A stretch of 64,000 nucleotides of DNA from Halalkalicoccus sp. CGA53 (GTDB taxonomy: Archaea > Halobacteriota > Halobacteria > Halobacteriales > Halalkalicoccaceae), in assembly GCF_036429475.1 (NCBI RefSeq), contig NZ_CP144125.1, positions 496,001 through 560,000 of the forward strand, written 5' to 3'. The stretch's first letter is position 1; each line of letters begins with the position of its first letter. The translations under genes and the position numbers were made by a program. The notes below the pieces were generated by a model, which ran no database searches, was not told the origin of the DNA, and worked only from the letters and a program-made list of their open reading frames with translations. Shown piece after piece: positions 9,085 through 17,894 of this stretch.

Positions 9085-10307
9085 CGCTGTGCCTCCCCGT
9101 AGCGCGCCTCCACGTCGCCGATCGAGGGATCGATGCTCACCACGTCGCCGCCCGCACGAAGCGCGCTCTCGGTGTCCTTCAATCCCACTCCGGTGACGAC
9201 GATCACGACCGAGTCACCCGGATCGACGATCCCCTCCTCACGCGCTCGCTGCAAGCCCGCGACCGGCGCCGCCCCCGCCGGCTCGGCGTAGATCCCCTCC
9301 GTCCTCCCCAGCAACGCCTCGGCCGCGAGGATCTCCTCGTCGCTTACGAGCATCGACGTGCCGCCGCTCTCGCGGAGCGCACAACACGCCTTCTCCGTGT
9401 TCCGTGGCCTCCCGACCGAGATGCTGTCGGCGACCGTCCCCGCCTCGTGCTCTCCGCCCGTCCCGTGGAACGCCTCGTGGATCGCCGGGGCGCGTTCGGA
9501 CTGCACGCCGAGAAACCGTGGGACATCGTCGACGTAGCCGAGGTCCGCGAACTCGCGAAACCCCTTCCAACCCCCGGAGAGCGTACAGCCGTCACCCATC
9601 GAGAAGACCACCCAGTCCGGTACCTCCGCACACTGTTCGGCGAGTTCGTGGCCGACGGTTCGCTTGCCCTCGACCTGGTACGGGTTGATCGCCGCGTTGC
9701 GGTTGTACCAGCCGAACCGTTCCGTCACCTCCATGCTGAGGTCGTACGCTTCGTCGTAGCTTCCTCGCACCGCGAGGACGTCCGCCCCGTAGACGAGCGG
9801 CTGGGCGAGTTTACCCTCCGGAGCGCTCTCGGGGACGAAGATCCGGCAGTCGAGACCCGCCCTGGCGGCGTAGCCCGCGAGCGAGGCCGCCGCGTTACCG
9901 GTGGACGCGCAGGTGACCGTCTCGAACCCCTCTGCGCGCGCCCGCGTGAGTGCGACGGTCGTCGCCCGGTCCTTGAGCACGCCCGTCGGGTTCCGCCCGT
10001 CGTCTTTCACCGAGAGCTCCACCCCCAGCTCCTCGCCGAGGCGGGGCGCCGAGAGCAGCGGCGTGCCGCCCTCCTCGAGCGTCACCGGGTCCGCGTCGTC
10101 GGGCACCGGCAGGAACGCGCGGTACTTCCACATACTCGGGATAGCGCCGTCGAGCGGCGCGTCGAACCGGTCTCTCACTCGCTCGTAGTCGTACTCTACC
10201 TCCAGAACCCCCTCGACGCCAGGGTGCTCCGGGCATGTGTAGGCCACCTCACCTGGATCGTATGTCGCCCCACAGACGACACACGAGAGCGTACGGACGT
10301 GATCCAT
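9081..10307 (-). CDS. thrC: Threonine synthase (PLP-dependent)
   Basis: A 408-residue PLP enzyme of the tryptophan-synthase-beta fold. It turns O-phosphohomoserine into threonine. An N-terminal zinc-ribbon-like segment (CVVCGATYDPGEVAYTCPEH) is typical of archaeal threonine synthases. The PLP lysine is in NPTGVLKDRAT, and the phosphate loop follows as the STGNAAASLAG segment. The C-terminal VIVVTGVGLKDTES block fits the family. The lysine motif differs from the usual NPTGSFKDRG, so a related PLP lyase is possible. It is transcribed first in a two-gene unit with the M20 hydrolase. It has its own ATG 31 bases beyond the helicase stop. Confidence 0.88.
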   Translation of the reverse strand: MDHVRTLSCVVCGATYDPGEVAYTCPEHPGVEGVLEVEYDYERVRDRFDAPLDGAIPSMWKYRAFLPVPDDADPVTLEEGGTPLLSAPRLGEELGVELSVKDDGRNPTGVLKDRATTVALTRARAEGFETVTCASTGNAAASLAGYAARAGLDCRIFVPESAPEGKLAQPLVYGADVLAVRGSYDEAYDLSMEVTERFGWYNRNAAINPYQVEGKRTVGHELAEQCAEVPDWVVFSMGDGCTLSGGWKGFREFADLGYVDDVPRFLGVQSERAPAIHEAFHGTGGEHEAGTVADSISVGRPRNTEKACCALRESGGTSMLVSDEEILAAEALLGRTEGIYAEPAGAAPVAGLQRAREEGIVDPGDSVVIVVTGVGLKDTESALRAGGDVVSIDPSIGDVEARYGEAQR

Positions 10308-10338
10308 GGTGGGCCGACGGGTGGACTCGCCCTAAACG

Positions 10339-12678
10339 CTACGCTACCCGAACCTCGCGAGTCGACTCGACCGGGTTCACCGGCAAGGTCGGGTAGACCA
10401 CCTCGACCCGGTACTCGAGGTGCTCTTCGTCCGCGCCGAAGACCGGGACGGGGACCGTCGTCTCGCCGAGTGAGGTGGCCGAGGCGGTCATCTCGACCCC
10501 GTTCACCGTCACGCGGACACCCGCCGGGGCCGGATCACCCCGGTTCTCGATCCGCACCTCACAGAGGTCGTTCTCGCCACGAACGACCGTCTCGGGGAAC
10601 GCCCCCCAGTCGATCGAGGTGGCGGGCAGGGCGGTCGCCTGCTCGTGGATCCGTTCGGCGACGCCCTCGCCGAGGCCCGCACCGACCAGCGCTTCGACGC
10701 CAGCCTCTCGGACGTCCCCCGGGGTAGCGAAGCCCGCCTTCGCGAGCCGTCGCGCCCTGCCGGGACCGACTCCGTCGATCGCGGTGAGCCCGACGGCCCC
10801 CTCGCTCACCCCCGTCTCGACGCGCGCTTCGACCCTCGTCACGAGGTTCGCGGCGTGCGGATCGGCGAACCGCTCGCAGAACGCGCCGAGGGCGGCGAGC
10901 AGGCGGAGTGCGTTCTGTTTGATCACCCAGGCGTCGCTCTGGAGTTCGCTCGGGACCGTCCCTGACATCGAGGCCCGGAGGATCGCGAGCACCTTCCGCT
11001 CGCCACCCTCCAGGTCGCCCGCCCCCCGTCCCACGAGCACCGACCGAACCGCGTCGCGTTCGGCCTGGCGCGCGCTCACGCTGTCGAACTCGGCCGATCG
11101 GGCGACCGTCTCGAGCACTCCCGAGAGATCGATCCCCTCGCCCGTCGCGAGGTCGTGAAACCGTTTCGCGGTGCTGAGTCGCAGATAGAACTTCGAGGCG
11201 AGCACACCGAGCGGCGTCGCCTCGATCGAGAGGTCCTCCCCCAGCTCGACGAAGCCGTCCGCGACGAGCCCGTCGAGCACCTCCCGTACTCGTTGCCTGA
11301 CCTCCGTGAAGCCGTACCGTTCCGGGGCGCGTTCCGCACGCACGTAGTAAAAGGTCGTCTCCAGCCACGCCATCACGTCCTCCAATCCACCGATCGTCCC
11401 GAGCGCGATCTCGGCGTTCAGGTGGGCGTCCAAGTCCTCCTCGAGCCGGGACTCGATCTCCTTGCCCTCGCGGAGGAGCCGCCGGTACGTGTCGGCGTCC
11501 GCACGGTCACAGACCACCCAGCCGTATCCGACGGAATCGTAGCCGGGCCGGCCCGCCCGTCCGAGCATCTGGAGCACGTCGAGCGGGCTCATGTCGACCT
11601 CGCCCTCGAGCGGGTCGTGGTACTTCGTGTCGCGGATGACGACACACCGCGCCGGGAGGTTCACCCCCCACGCGAGCGTCGACGTCGAGAAGAGTAGCCC
11701 GATCAGCCCCTCTTTGAACCACGCCTCGACGAGGTCCTTGTCGTTCTTCGACAGCCCCGCGTGGTGGAATGCGACGCCGTCGAGCACCGACTTCCGCAGC
11801 GTGTCGTTCTGGAGCTGCTGGGACTCGGTGTGGAAGTCGTAGTCGCCGCGTGCACCCATCGGTACGTCCCGTTTCGCGAGTTCGTCGCGCGCCTTCTCGG
11901 CCGCCCGGACGGTGTCCTGTCGTGAGGAGACGAAGACCAGCGCCTGGCCCTCCTCTCTGACGTGTGGTTCGGCGAGGTCGAGCGCGCGATACAGCCGGCG
12001 GTACTTGTCGGCGAAGGCGTTCTCGCCGTGGGAGTACGTCTCGACGCCCGCGTGGAGTTTCACGGGACGGTACTCCTCGCCGAAGTCGAACGTCCCTTCG
12101 GGATCGGCATCGAGCCACGCCGCGACGTCCTCGACGTTCGGCATCGTCGCAGAGAGTGCGACGACCCGCGGCTCGCAGAGCCGTCTGAGCCGCGATATCG
12201 TCACCTCGAGCACAGCGCCCCGTCGATCGGAGTCGAGCAGGTGGACCTCGTCGATCACACAGCAGTCGACATCGGTGATGAAGCGGTACTGTGGCGAGTC
12301 GTGTTTTCGCGTCGCCGAGTCCGCCTTCTCGGGGGTCATCACGAGGATGTCCGCCCGTTCCGCACGCCTGGGGTTCAGCTCGCGCTCGCCGGTGACGACG
12401 TAGACCGAGTAGCCCAGTTCCTCGAAGCGGTCCCACTCGGCTTCCTTCTCGTTGGTGAGCGCGCGCATCGGCGCGATGAAGAGGGCAGTACCGCCCTCGC
12501 TCAGCGTCCGACAGATGGCGAGTTCGGCGAGCGCGGTCTTCCCGCTCGCGGTCGGCGCGCTCGCGACGACGTTCGTCTCGCCGTCGAGCAGCGCGGGAAG
12601 CGCCTCGCGTTGCATCTCGTTGAACGAGTCGAACGGAAACGCCTCGGCGAAACGCGGGAGGACCTCGGCGACCTGCAC
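10339..12678 (-). CDS. Ski2-family DEAD/DEAH helicase with C-terminal HhH and Ig-like domains
   Basis: A superfamily 2 helicase of about 779 residues. Motifs in order: Walker A ASAPTASGKTALAEL, Ib MTPEK, DEVHLLDSDRRG, SATMPN, then ATTACHED second RecA domain motifs GVAFHHAGLS, TSTLAWGVNLPA and QMLGRAGRPGYD. Residues about 560-700 contain winged-helix/ratchet and helix-hairpin-helix segments (AIDGVGPGRARRLAKAGF). The last 90 residues (FPETVVRGENDLCEVRI to REVRVA) look like a beta-sandwich of the CARDB type. I chose a GTG start (VQVAEVLPRFAEAFPF) since the family begins at this point; an ATG 60 bases upstream (12738) would add 20 residues. Hel308-like, but its N-terminus differs from haloarchaeal Hel308. 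Likely DNA or RNA unwinding in repair. Confidence 0.85.
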   Translation of the reverse strand: MQVAEVLPRFAEAFPFDSFNEMQREALPALLDGETNVVASAPTASGKTALAELAICRTLSEGGTALFIAPMRALTNEKEAEWDRFEELGYSVYVVTGERELNPRRAERADILVMTPEKADSATRKHDSPQYRFITDVDCCVIDEVHLLDSDRRGAVLEVTISRLRRLCEPRVVALSATMPNVEDVAAWLDADPEGTFDFGEEYRPVKLHAGVETYSHGENAFADKYRRLYRALDLAEPHVREEGQALVFVSSRQDTVRAAEKARDELAKRDVPMGARGDYDFHTESQQLQNDTLRKSVLDGVAFHHAGLSKNDKDLVEAWFKEGLIGLLFSTSTLAWGVNLPARCVVIRDTKYHDPLEGEVDMSPLDVLQMLGRAGRPGYDSVGYGWVVCDRADADTYRRLLREGKEIESRLEEDLDAHLNAEIALGTIGGLEDVMAWLETTFYYVRAERAPERYGFTEVRQRVREVLDGLVADGFVELGEDLSIEATPLGVLASKFYLRLSTAKRFHDLATGEGIDLSGVLETVARSAEFDSVSARQAERDAVRSVLVGRGAGDLEGGERKVLAILRASMSGTVPSELQSDAWVIKQNALRLLAALGAFCERFADPHAANLVTRVEARVETGVSEGAVGLTAIDGVGPGRARRLAKAGFATPGDVREAGVEALVGAGLGEGVAERIHEQATALPATSIDWGAFPETVVRGENDLCEVRIENRGDPAPAGVRVTVNGVEMTASATSLGETTVPVPVFGADEEHLEYRVEVVYPTLPVNPVESTREVRVA

Positions 12679-12862
12679 GCGAGAGGGGGCGGGCCGCGAG
12701 GACAAAGGCGTTTCTTTCGCCCGGTCCGAGGGGATCATCTCGCTCGTCGTCCGGTCGGTGGTTCGACCGGACGGATGACGCTGAGCACGACACGTCTGGG
12801 TCTCGATCGGTGATAAACGTGGGGTCGCGCCGGGCGCGGGGGCGTGATCCGGGGATTCCACA

Positions 12863-12891
12863 CGTTTTTGCCCTACCGCTCCGCAGTAGGG
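12863..12891 (+). promoter_or_regulatory. lipA promoter with dyad
   Basis: A TATA-like CGTTTTTGCC (12863-12872) lies about 30 bases before the lipA ATG, which suits a leaderless transcript. Between it and the start codon, CCCTAC (12871-12876) and GTAGGG (12886-12891) form a 6-base inverted repeat spaced by 9 bases. It sits where a repressor would block transcription initiation. The operator role is inference. Confidence 0.45.
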
Positions 12892-12895
12892 AACA

Positions 12896-13828
12896 ATGAG
12901 CCTCTCGCGGAAGCCCGACTGGCTGAAGAGCCGGCCACCCTCCGGCAGCCGCTTCACCGAGATCAAGTCGGTCCTCAGGGAGCGGAACCTCCACACGGTC
13001 TGTGAGGAGGCGTCGTGTCCGAACATGGGCGAGTGCTGGTCCGGGAGGGACGGCCCCGGAACGGCGACGTTCATGCTGATGGGCGATCGCTGTTCGCGTG
13101 GCTGTAACTTCTGTGACGTCGCGACGGGAGGGATGGAGCCGCTCGACCACGACGAGCCGGCGAACGTCGCCGAGGCGATCGCCGAGATAGGGCTGGAGTA
13201 CGTCGTGCTCACGAGCGTCGACCGCGACGACCTCCCGGACCAGGGCGCGGGCCACTTCGCCGAGACGATCCGCGAGATCAAACGGCGGGATTCGGACGTA
13301 CTCGTCGAGGTGCTGATCCCCGATTTCCAGGGCGAAGAGGAGCTGGTGCGGGAGATAATCGACGTCCGACCGGACGTGATCGCGCACAATATCGAGACGG
13401 TCGAGCGCCGGCAGTTCCCCGTCAGGGACCGTCGGGCGGGCTACGCCCAGAGTCTCTCCGTACTGGAACAGGTCACCCGCGAGTCCGAGATTTACAGCAA
13501 AACCTCGATCATGCTCGGCGTCGGCGAGCACGACCACGAGGTCTACCAGACGCTCTGCGATCTGCGGGAGGCGGACGTCGACGTCGTCACGCTCGGGCAG
13601 TACCTCCAGCCCTCGCGCACCCATCTGGAGGTCGACCGCTACGTCCACCCGCACGTCTTCGACACCTGGCGACAGGTCGCCGAGGAGGAACTCGGCTTTC
13701 TCTACTGTGCCTCGGGCCCGATGGTCCGCTCGTCGTATAAGGCGGGCGAGCTGTTCGTCGACGCGCTGATACGCGAGGGGCGCTCGGTCGAGGAGGCCCG
13801 GCGGGCCGCCCGGGCGGCCGGCGGCTGA
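12896..13828 (+). CDS. lipA: Lipoyl synthase (radical SAM)
   Basis: A 310-residue enzyme that inserts two sulfurs into octanoyl groups on carrier proteins to make lipoyl groups. Both iron-sulfur motifs are intact: the auxiliary cluster set CEEASCPNMGEC near residues 41-52 and the radical SAM motif CSRGCNFC near 67-74. The family's C-terminal serine motif is present (GPMVRSSYKAGE). Length is normal. It lies on the same strand just upstream of pdhABC, whose E2 subunit needs lipoylation, so the enzyme and its target are neighbours. It probably has its own leaderless promoter. It is divergent from the helicase gene. Confidence 0.97.
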   Translation: MSLSRKPDWLKSRPPSGSRFTEIKSVLRERNLHTVCEEASCPNMGECWSGRDGPGTATFMLMGDRCSRGCNFCDVATGGMEPLDHDEPANVAEAIAEIGLEYVVLTSVDRDDLPDQGAGHFAETIREIKRRDSDVLVEVLIPDFQGEEELVREIIDVRPDVIAHNIETVERRQFPVRDRRAGYAQSLSVLEQVTRESEIYSKTSIMLGVGEHDHEVYQTLCDLREADVDVVTLGQYLQPSRTHLEVDRYVHPHVFDTWRQVAEEELGFLYCASGPMVRSSYKAGELFVDALIREGRSVEEARRAARAAGG

Positions 13829-14029
13829 TCGAATATCGTCGGCAATATCTGCCATCGAGAGAAGTTCGTAGCTTTAACGCCGGGGTTTCGGACATACATT
13901 CGATTTTTTCAGCGTGACACGTTTAGACGGTGCGCTATCCGGCGAGGAAATGAACCGTGTGAACAATGGTTACGAAATCACTATAACGCACGCGGGTGAT
14001 GGTTCGCGTATGCCGCGGAGGATTCGATC
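13829..14029 (+). promoter_or_regulatory. lipA-pdhA intergenic: T-tract terminator, TATA box and ribosome site
   Basis: This gap is AT-richer than its surroundings. A run of six T (13904-13909) about 75 bases after the lipA stop could end the lipA transcript, as archaeal terminators are U-tracts. CACTATAACG at about 13978-13987 is a candidate TATA box for pdhA. GGAGG at 14017-14021 sits 8 bases before the pdhA ATG and is one of the clearest Shine-Dalgarno sites in the window, so pdhA has a leader and is not leaderless. Confidence 0.6.
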
Positions 14030-15142
14030 ATGAGTGTTTTACAACGTGATCCGGGCGAGCAGGTACAGGTGCTCTCGGAGGACGGTCGGGTTCGAGAGGG
14101 GAGCGACCTGCCGGACCTCTCGGATGAAGAGTTCGTCGAGATGTACCGCTACATGAAGCTCGCACGGCACTTCGACCAGCGGGCGGTGAGCCTCCAGCGT
14201 CAGGGTCGGATGGGGACGTACCCCCCGCTGTCGGGCCAGGAGGGCGCACAGATCGCGAGCGCGTTCGCGCTCGACGACGAGGACTGGCTCTTTCCGAGCT
14301 ATCGCGAGCACGGCGCGGCGCTGGTCCGGGGACTCTCGCTGAAGCGGACGCTGCTCTACTGGATGGGCCACGAGGCGGGCAACGCGATCCCCGAGGAGGC
14401 GAACATCTTCACCGTGAGCGTCCCGATCGCGACGCAGGTCTGTCACGCGACGGGCGCGGCGTGGGCGTCGAAGCTCCAGGGCGAGGAGGAGGCGTTCATC
14501 TGTTACTTCGGCGACGGCGCGACGAGCGAGGGCGACTTCCACGAGGGGTGCAACTTCGCCGGCGTCTTCGACACCCCGAACGTCTTCTTCTGTAACAACA
14601 ACCAGTGGGCGATCTCGGTGCCCAGGGGACGACAGACCGCGAGCGAGACGCTCGCCCAGAAGGCGGAGGCCTACGGCTTCGAGGGCGTCCAGGTCGACGG
14701 GATGGACCCGCTCGCCGTCTACGAGGTGACGAAGAGAGCGGTCGAGAAGGCGAAAGAGCCTGAGGAGGGGGAACTCCGACCGACGCTGATCGAGGCGGTG
14801 CAGTACCGCTTCGGTGCGCACACCACCGCCGACGACCCCTCGGTCTACCGCGAGGAAGACGAGGTCGAGAAGTGGAAGGCGAAGGACCCGATCCCGCGGA
14901 TGGAGACGTTCCTCCTCGAGAACGGCTACCTCGACACGGAGGGCGTCGAGTCGATCGAGGAGAGCGTGAAGGAGGAGGTCGCGGAGGCGATCGACGAGGC
15001 CGAGTCGGTCTCCCGGCCCGAACCGGAGGAGATCTTCAAACACGTCTACGAGGGGATGCCAGAACGGCTCCGCGAACAGGCCGCGGAGTTCGAGGCGCTC
15101 AGGGAGACGTACGGCGACGAGGCGTTCCTGGAGGGTCACTAG
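14030..15142 (+). CDS. pdhA: 2-oxoacid (pyruvate-type) dehydrogenase E1 alpha subunit
   Basis: A 370-residue thiamine-diphosphate subunit that, with E1 beta, decarboxylates a 2-oxoacid. The ThDP motif starting GDG is GDGATSEGDFHEGCNFAG and ends at VFFCNNNQWAIS, with FRYGAHT-like RFGAHTTADDPS for substrate-pocket and phosphorylation-loop regions. The heterotetramer-type E1 fold is clear from the N-terminal MYRYMKLARHFDQRA. In Halobacteria such complexes exist alongside pyruvate:ferredoxin oxidoreductase, and their true substrate (pyruvate, branched-chain 2-oxoacid or other) is often unproven; sequence alone does not settle it here. The stop codon abuts the pdhB ATG, so the two subunits are translated in a coupled way. 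Confidence 0.93.
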   Translation: MSVLQRDPGEQVQVLSEDGRVREGSDLPDLSDEEFVEMYRYMKLARHFDQRAVSLQRQGRMGTYPPLSGQEGAQIASAFALDDEDWLFPSYREHGAALVRGLSLKRTLLYWMGHEAGNAIPEEANIFTVSVPIATQVCHATGAAWASKLQGEEEAFICYFGDGATSEGDFHEGCNFAGVFDTPNVFFCNNNQWAISVPRGRQTASETLAQKAEAYGFEGVQVDGMDPLAVYEVTKRAVEKAKEPEEGELRPTLIEAVQYRFGAHTTADDPSVYREEDEVEKWKAKDPIPRMETFLLENGYLDTEGVESIEESVKEEVAEAIDEAESVSRPEPEEIFKHVYEGMPERLREQAAEFEALRETYGDEAFLEGH

Positions 15143-16144
15143 ATGAGTCAGATGGAGACACGGGGAGAGACGCAGAACCTCACGCTCGTGCAGGCGGTCA
15201 GGGACGGCCTGCGCGACGAGATGCGCGAGGACGAGCGGGTGCTCGTCATGGGCGAGGACGTCGGCAAGAACGGCGGCGTCTTCCGCGCGACCGAGGGGCT
15301 CTACGACGAGTTCGGCGGGGATCGCGTGATCGACACGCCGCTCGCGGAGAGCGGGATCGTCGGAACGGCGATCGGGATGGCCGCCTACGGGATGCGCCCG
15401 GTCGCGGAGATGCAGTTCATGGGGTTCATCTACCCCGCGTTCGACCAGATCGTGAGCCACGCCGCCCGGTTGCGAACGAGGTCCAGGGGACGCTTCACCT
15501 GTCCGCTGGTCGTCCGCGCACCCTACGGCGGCGGGATCCGGGCGCCGGAACACCACTCGGAGTCGACGGAGGCGTTCTTCTCGCACTACCCGGGACTGAA
15601 GGTCGTCATCCCGAGCACCCCCTACGATACGAAGGGGCTGCTGATCAGTGCGATTCGCGACCCCGACCCGGTGATCTTCCTCGAACCGAAGCTGATCTAT
15701 CGAGCATTTAGAGGAGAGGTACCGGACGAGCCGTACGAGGTGCCGATCGGCGAGGCCGCAGTACGCCGAGAGGGCGAGGACGTCTCGGTGTTCACCTACG
15801 GCGCGATGACCCGCCCGACGCTCGAGGCCGCAGAACGGCTAGAGGGCGAGGTGAGCGTCGAAGTGGTCGACCTCCGGACCGTCTCGCCGCTCGACGAGGG
15901 GACGATCCTCGAGTCGTTCGAGAAGACCGGGCGGGCGGCGGTCGTCCACGAGGCACCGAAGACCGGCGGGCTGGCGGGGGAGATCACCGCGACGATCCAG
16001 GAGGAGGCACTTCTCTACCAGGAGGCGCCGGTAAAACGGATCACCGGCTTCGACACGCCGTTCCCGCTCTACGCCCTGGAGGACTACTACCTCCCCGAGG
16101 CGACCCGCGTCGTCGAGGGCATCCGCGAGGTCGCGGAGTTCTGA
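15143..16144 (+). CDS. pdhB: 2-oxoacid (pyruvate-type) dehydrogenase E1 beta subunit
   Basis: A 333-residue partner of E1 alpha. Family blocks are visible: VLVMGEDVGKNGGVFRAT near residue 33, DTPLAESGIVGTAIGMA, RPVAEMQFMGFIYPAFDQI, VVRAPYGGGIRAPEHHSES and the transketolase C-terminal part SVEVVDLRTVSPLDEGTI. The glutamate in GEDVG is placed to activate the ThDP cofactor. It follows the pdhA stop with no gap and precedes pdhC by one base, so E1 alpha, E1 beta and E2 form one operon. A start a few codons downstream (MET at position 4) is possible but would break the tight spacing. Confidence 0.95.
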   Translation: MSQMETRGETQNLTLVQAVRDGLRDEMREDERVLVMGEDVGKNGGVFRATEGLYDEFGGDRVIDTPLAESGIVGTAIGMAAYGMRPVAEMQFMGFIYPAFDQIVSHAARLRTRSRGRFTCPLVVRAPYGGGIRAPEHHSESTEAFFSHYPGLKVVIPSTPYDTKGLLISAIRDPDPVIFLEPKLIYRAFRGEVPDEPYEVPIGEAAVRREGEDVSVFTYGAMTRPTLEAAERLEGEVSVEVVDLRTVSPLDEGTILESFEKTGRAAVVHEAPKTGGLAGEITATIQEEALLYQEAPVKRITGFDTPFPLYALEDYYLPEATRVVEGIREVAEF

Positions 16145-16145
16145 G

Positions 16146-17699
16146 ATGGTCCGCGAGTTCAAACTCCCCGACGTCGGCGAGGGGATCGCCGAGGCGGAGA
16201 TCGTCGAGTGGCACGTCGACGTCGGCGACGAGGTGAGCGAGGACCAGGTCGTCGCCGAGGCGGAGACGGACAAGGCGGTCGTCGAGGTCCCGTCCCCGGT
16301 GAACGGCACGGTGCGCGAGATCCGTGCCGACGCCGGTGAGATGGTCCCGGTGGGGACGGTGATCATCACGTTCGACGTCGAGGGCGAGGCGAGCGAGGAG
16401 GAAACGGAGACGTCGACGAACGAGGAGACGACCGAATCCCAGGAGCGGGTCGCGGAGGAGCCGGCGGACGTCGGTGACGGGCCGGGCGACCAGGAGGTGG
16501 AAACGGGGAGGACGTCGGCCGAGGAGACCCCGTCGCCGAGCAGTCGGGTGTTCGCCGCTCCGAGCGCGCGACGTCTCGCACGGGAACTCGACGTCGACAT
16601 CGCGCAGGTAGCGGGGAGCGGTCCGAGCGGTCGCGTGACCGAGACCGACGTGCGGGCGGCCGCCGAGGGCGAGGAAGAGGAGGCAGAGTCGGTCACCGAG
16701 GTGGAGGCGGCGACGAGCACCGACGACGGCGGCACGACGGCCGAAACGGTAGCGGAGGTCGGAACACAGACCGCCACCAGCGAGGCCGCCGACCGCGACC
16801 GGACCCTCGCGGCGCCCGCGACCAGGCGGCTCGCCCGCGAGGAGGGCGTCGAGCTGAACGCGGTGCCGGCTACCGAGGAGCGCGACGGCGAGGCGTTCGT
16901 GACGAGCGAAGCGGTCCTCGAGTACGCCGAGGCCCAGCGCGCGGCCCAGGAGGCCGACGCCGAGGTGCTGTCCGAGCCCGCAACAGCGGGCGAGTCCGGT
17001 GAGCGAGAGGAGCGGGTTCCCTACCGGGGGATTCGGCGGACGATCGGCGAGGCGATGGAGAACTCGAAGTTCACCGCGCCGCACGTCACCCACCACGACA
17101 CCGCCGAGGTAGACTCGCTGGTCGAGACCCGGGCGGCACTGAAGGCCCGCGCGGACGAGCGCGGCGTCCGGCTGACGTACATGCCGTTCATCATGAAGGC
17201 GCTCGTCGCGGCGCTCCGCGAGTTCCCGATGCTGAACGCCTCACTCGACGAGGAGAGCGAGGAGGTCGTCTACAAGCACTACTACAACGTCGGGATCGCG
17301 GTCGCCACCGAGGCAGGGCTGATGGTCCCCGTCGTGAAGGACGTCGACGAGAAGGGGATCCTCCAGCTCGCCTCGGAGGTCAACGAACTCGCACAGAAGG
17401 CCAGAGAGCGCTCGATCGCCCGGGAGGAGATGCAGGACGGCACGTTCACGATCACGAACTTCGGGGCGATCGGCGGCGAGTACGCAACCCCGATCATCAA
17501 CCACCCCGAGGTCGCGATCCTCGGTTTGGGCGAACTCGCGGAGCGGCCCGTGGTGACGGACGGTTCGGTCGACCCCGCACATACCCTGCCGCTGTCGCTC
17601 TCGATCGACCACCGCGTGGTCGACGGGGGCGACGCGGCGGCCTTTACGAACCGCGTGATCGAGTACCTGGAGGATCCGACGCTGCTGTTGCTGGAGTAG
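16146..17699 (+). CDS. pdhC: Dihydrolipoamide acyltransferase (E2) with two subunit-binding domains
   Basis: A 517-residue core enzyme. Residues 1-80 form a lipoyl domain with the modified lysine in AETDKAVVEVPSP. Then comes an acidic, Thr/Ser/Glu-rich linker. Two peripheral subunit-binding domains follow: one near 135-175 (FAAPSARRLARELDVDI) and another near 218-258 (LAAPATRRLAREEGVEL). The catalytic acyltransferase domain fills about 285-517 and ends with the active-site SIDHRVVDGGDAA (His and Asp). One lipoyl plus two binding domains differs from the usual single binding domain of bacterial E2. Lipoylation would depend on LipA, encoded upstream. A hairpin plus T-run follows the stop. Confidence 0.94.
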   Translation: MVREFKLPDVGEGIAEAEIVEWHVDVGDEVSEDQVVAEAETDKAVVEVPSPVNGTVREIRADAGEMVPVGTVIITFDVEGEASEEETETSTNEETTESQERVAEEPADVGDGPGDQEVETGRTSAEETPSPSSRVFAAPSARRLARELDVDIAQVAGSGPSGRVTETDVRAAAEGEEEEAESVTEVEAATSTDDGGTTAETVAEVGTQTATSEAADRDRTLAAPATRRLAREEGVELNAVPATEERDGEAFVTSEAVLEYAEAQRAAQEADAEVLSEPATAGESGEREERVPYRGIRRTIGEAMENSKFTAPHVTHHDTAEVDSLVETRAALKARADERGVRLTYMPFIMKALVAALREFPMLNASLDEESEEVVYKHYYNVGIAVATEAGLMVPVVKDVDEKGILQLASEVNELAQKARERSIAREEMQDGTFTITNFGAIGGEYATPIINHPEVAILGLGELAERPVVTDGSVDPAHTLPLSLSIDHRVVDGGDAAAFTNRVIEYLEDPTLLLLE

Positions 17700-17714
17700 A
17701 TCGGGACTTCCGGT

Positions 17715-17747
17715 TCCCTTCGGGGATCGACGTCCCGAAGGGATTTT
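17715..17747 (+). terminator. Hairpin and T-run after pdhC
   Basis: TCCCTTCGGG (17715-17724) and CCCGAAGGGA (17734-17743) are perfect 10-base arms with a 9-base loop, followed at once by TTTT. It starts 16 bases after the pdhC stop codon. This resembles a transcription terminator or a 3'-end stabilising hairpin and would separate pdhABC from the epimerase gene. Confidence 0.65.
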
Positions 17748-17894
17748 CGGCTCATAGTCCCGCTCGCAGCGGTCGCCGATACGATCGAGGATCTTGACGC
17801 CGTCGATCCGACGGACCTCCTGACGGTCCCGCGAAGCCGGCTCCGACTGCCACCCGATCGCCGGAGTGAAGCCACCCGCGCGCCCCCCTCACGT

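Noticed and set aside
14039-15586. Long minus-strand open frame opposite pdhA/pdhB
   Set aside because: High GC content makes long antisense frames common. The sequence is low-complexity (Arg, Leu, Val, His-rich) without any family motif, while the plus strand encodes clear E1 alpha and beta.
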